Assembly: GCA_013812485.1 (NCBI GenBank)
Contig: JACCTJ010000327.1
Coordinates: 1-7,437 of the forward strand
Length of the DNA stretch: 7,437 nt
Source of the DNA: Thermoleophilaceae bacterium
Lineage (GTDB): Bacteria; Actinomycetota; Thermoleophilia; Solirubrobacterales; Thermoleophilaceae
Direction: 5' to 3'
A program made the position numbers and the translations under genes. The notes below the pieces were generated by a model. It had not been told where the DNA came from, did no database searches, and saw nothing but the letters and a program-made list of their open reading frames with translations. Shown here piece after piece: positions 5,770-7,437 of this stretch. Each line of letters opens with the position of its first letter. Position 1 is the stretch's first letter.

Positions 5770-7437
5770 ATGAGCGAGTCCCTGCGCGTCCTACCCCTCG
5801 GCGGGCTGGGCGAGATCGGCAAGAACATGACCGTCGTCGAGTACGAGGGGCGGATCGTCGTCGTCGACGCCGGCCTGATGTTCCCGACGCCGGACCAGCT
5901 CGGAATCGACCTGGTGCTGCCGGACTTCTCCTACCTGCGCGAGCGGGCCGAGGACATCGAGGCGATCGTGCTCACCCACGGCCACGAGGACCACGTCGGC
6001 GCACTGCCCTACCTGCTGCGCGAGATCGGGGACGACACCGTGCCGGCCATCTACGGCGGCCCGCTGACCGTGGAGATGGTCCGCTCGAAGCTCGACGAGC
6101 ACAAGCTCTCGGGCTCGGCGCTCGAGCCGCTCACGCCCGGACAGGACGCCGACGCGGGCCCGTTCTCGCTCGAGTTCGTGAAGATGGCGCACTCGATCCC
6201 CGACGCCTTCGCGGTGGCGCTGCGCTGCGAGCTCGGCACCACGGTCCTGACCGGCGACTACAAGTTCGACCAGACCCCGGTGGACGGCCAGCCCGCCGAT
6301 GTCGCCCGCCTCGCCGAGCTCGGGCGCGACGGCGTGCTGCTGCTCTGCGGCGACTCCACCAACGTCGACCGGCCCGGCTGGTCGCTGTCGGAGTCGAGCG
6401 TCGGGCCGCACCTCGAGCAGGTCTTCGGCCGCTGCAAGGGGCGGATCATCGTCACGTCCTTCGCGTCGAACATCCACCGCGTCCAGCAGGTCGTCGACGC
6501 CGCCGCGGCGCTCGGGCGCAAGGTCGCGCTGGTGGGCCGCTCGATGCGCAAGTACGTGAACATCGGCCGCCGCCTCGGCCACATCGAAGTGCCCGAGGGG
6601 ATACTCGTCGGCGTCCGCGAGATCGAGGACTTTCCCGATCACAAGCTCGTGGTCATCTCCACGGGGAGCCAGGGCGAGCCGCTCTCGGCCCTGCGGCGCA
6701 TGGCCCATTCGGACCACCCCAACGTGGACCTCCGCGAAGGCGACACGGTGATCTTCTCGGCCACCCCGATCCCCGGCAACGAGCGCGCGGTCAACGAGAC
6801 CGTCGACCGCATCTACCAGCTCGGCGCCGACGTGATCACCGCGCGCGACGCGCCCATCCACGCCTCGGGCCACGGCTACGCCGAGGAGCTGAAGCTGATG
6901 CTCAACCTGCTCGAGCCGCAGTACGTGATGCCGGTGCATGGTGACTATCGGCGGCTGCAGCTGCACGGCCAGCTCGCCGACGCGGTCGGGATCGAGCCCG
7001 AGCGCGTGTTCCGGGGAGCGAACGGCCGCCCGCTCGAGATCGACCGACGGGGCGCCCGGTTCGGCAAGACCGAGCAGTCAGGGGTGATCTTCGTGGACGG
7101 GGTCGACGTCGGCTCGCTCGAGGACGTCGCGCTGCGCGACCGCCGCATGCTCTCGGCCGACGGGATCTTCATCGTGGTGGCCACGATCTCCGGCGACGAC
7201 GGGCGCTCGGTCAGCCCGCCCGAGGTGATCTTCAGAGGCGTGCCCTTCCTCGACTCGGTCGCCGGGCTGGTGGAGGAGGTGCGCGAGGCCGTCGACGGAT
7301 CGCTCGCCCGCTCGGCCGAGGAGCAGGTCCGTGAGATATCGCTGCTCCAGGACCATCTGCACGACGACGTGGCGCGCTTCGTCTACGAAAGGCTGAAGCG
7401 GCGCCCGATGATCCTCCCGGTGGTGGTCGAGGTCTGA
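5770..7437 (+). CDS. rnj: Ribonuclease J (beta-CASP metallo-beta-lactamase RNase)
   Basis: RNase J is a Zn-dependent 5'-to-3' exoribonuclease and endoribonuclease of mRNA decay and RNA maturation in the cytoplasm. From the ATG the protein has 555 residues, the length of B. subtilis RNase J1. It has the metal motif HGHEDH with H70, H72, D74 and H75, then H141 (KMAHSIPDAF) and D163 (TGDYKFDQTP). The beta-CASP insert carries DSTNVDRPGWSLSESSVG, SFASNIHRVQ and STGSQGEPLSAL. HASGHG (H364, H368) and MPVHGDYRRL (H390) follow, almost position for position with J1. The last 100 or so residues are the RNase J C-terminal domain. I chose the ATG at 5770 because GAGAGG (5757-5762) lies 7 nt upstream; the in-frame GTG at 5764 is only 1 nt from it. 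The gene is complete, with TGA as the last three bases. It is probably co-transcribed with dapA, an arrangement shared with Bacillus and Mycobacterium. Confidence 0.97.
   Translation: MSESLRVLPLGGLGEIGKNMTVVEYEGRIVVVDAGLMFPTPDQLGIDLVLPDFSYLRERAEDIEAIVLTHGHEDHVGALPYLLREIGDDTVPAIYGGPLTVEMVRSKLDEHKLSGSALEPLTPGQDADAGPFSLEFVKMAHSIPDAFAVALRCELGTTVLTGDYKFDQTPVDGQPADVARLAELGRDGVLLLCGDSTNVDRPGWSLSESSVGPHLEQVFGRCKGRIIVTSFASNIHRVQQVVDAAAALGRKVALVGRSMRKYVNIGRRLGHIEVPEGILVGVREIEDFPDHKLVVISTGSQGEPLSALRRMAHSDHPNVDLREGDTVIFSATPIPGNERAVNETVDRIYQLGADVITARDAPIHASGHGYAEELKLMLNLLEPQYVMPVHGDYRRLQLHGQLADAVGIEPERVFRGANGRPLEIDRRGARFGKTEQSGVIFVDGVDVGSLEDVALRDRRMLSADGIFIVVATISGDDGRSVSPPEVIFRGVPFLDSVAGLVEEVREAVDGSLARSAEEQVREISLLQDHLHDDVARFVYERLKRRPMILPVVVEV

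Noticed and set aside
4074..5828. 584-codon - strand open frame across dapA and the intergenic region
   Set aside because: It covers dapA antisense and the DUF3052-like gene in another frame. The translation is Arg/Pro/Gly-rich without domain motifs, so it is a shadow frame.
1..7437. Novel defence system, mobile element, CRISPR array or RNA gene
   Set aside because: I looked on both strands. All sizeable sequence is accounted for by five recognised housekeeping genes and one small conserved gene, with no gap over about 110 nt and no direct-repeat array or transposase motifs.

Overview
The window is GC-rich, with coding dense on both strands and several GTG starts. It looks like an actinobacterial chromosomal core region. 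Three things point there: the gene set and order (pnp, M16 peptidase, dapB, dapA, RNase J), which resembles the pnp-pepR ... dapB ... dapA-rnj stretch of Mycobacterium and the pnpA-mlpA ... dapA-rnjB stretch of Bacillus; a DUF3052-type small protein, a mainly actinobacterial family; and a short mycobacterial-style DapB. A deep-branching high-GC lineage such as Thermoleophilia is my best guess, but that is inference and cannot be settled from the sequence alone.

Layout: 1-76 is a non-coding leader with two small hairpins and a good Shine-Dalgarno sequence. 77-2365 (+) is polynucleotide phosphorylase with a Gly/Arg-rich tail. 2383-3669 (+) is an M16 zinc peptidase, 17 nt downstream. 3666-4331 (+) is dapB, overlapping the peptidase by 4 nt (GTGA). 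4328-4756 (-) is a DUF3052-like gene that meets dapB tail to tail in a shared CTAG. 4757-4865 is a divergent promoter region. 4866-5720 (+) is dapA, with a -10-like box placed for a leaderless transcript. 5721-5769 is a short spacer with competing hairpins. 5770-7437 (+) is RNase J, whose stop codon is the last three bases of the window.

How the genes fit together: DapA and DapB catalyse consecutive steps of the lysine/diaminopimelate pathway that supplies peptidoglycan precursors. PNPase (3'-to-5' phosphorolysis) and RNase J (5'-to-3' exonuclease and endonuclease) are two central mRNA-decay enzymes. The RNA-decay genes bracket the DAP genes. There are probably at least two + strand transcription units: pnp-M16-dapB, tightly coupled, and dapA-rnj, starting at the divergent promoter. 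They are separated by the single - strand gene.

This is essentially a housekeeping region. I see no mobile element, CRISPR array, RNA gene, toxin-antitoxin pair or defence system, and no clearly new system. The points most worth a second look are small regulatory architectures: a 14-bp bulged inverted repeat just past dapB inside the convergent gene, the hairpin pair before pnp, the predicted leaderless dapA start, and the hairpins before rnj.
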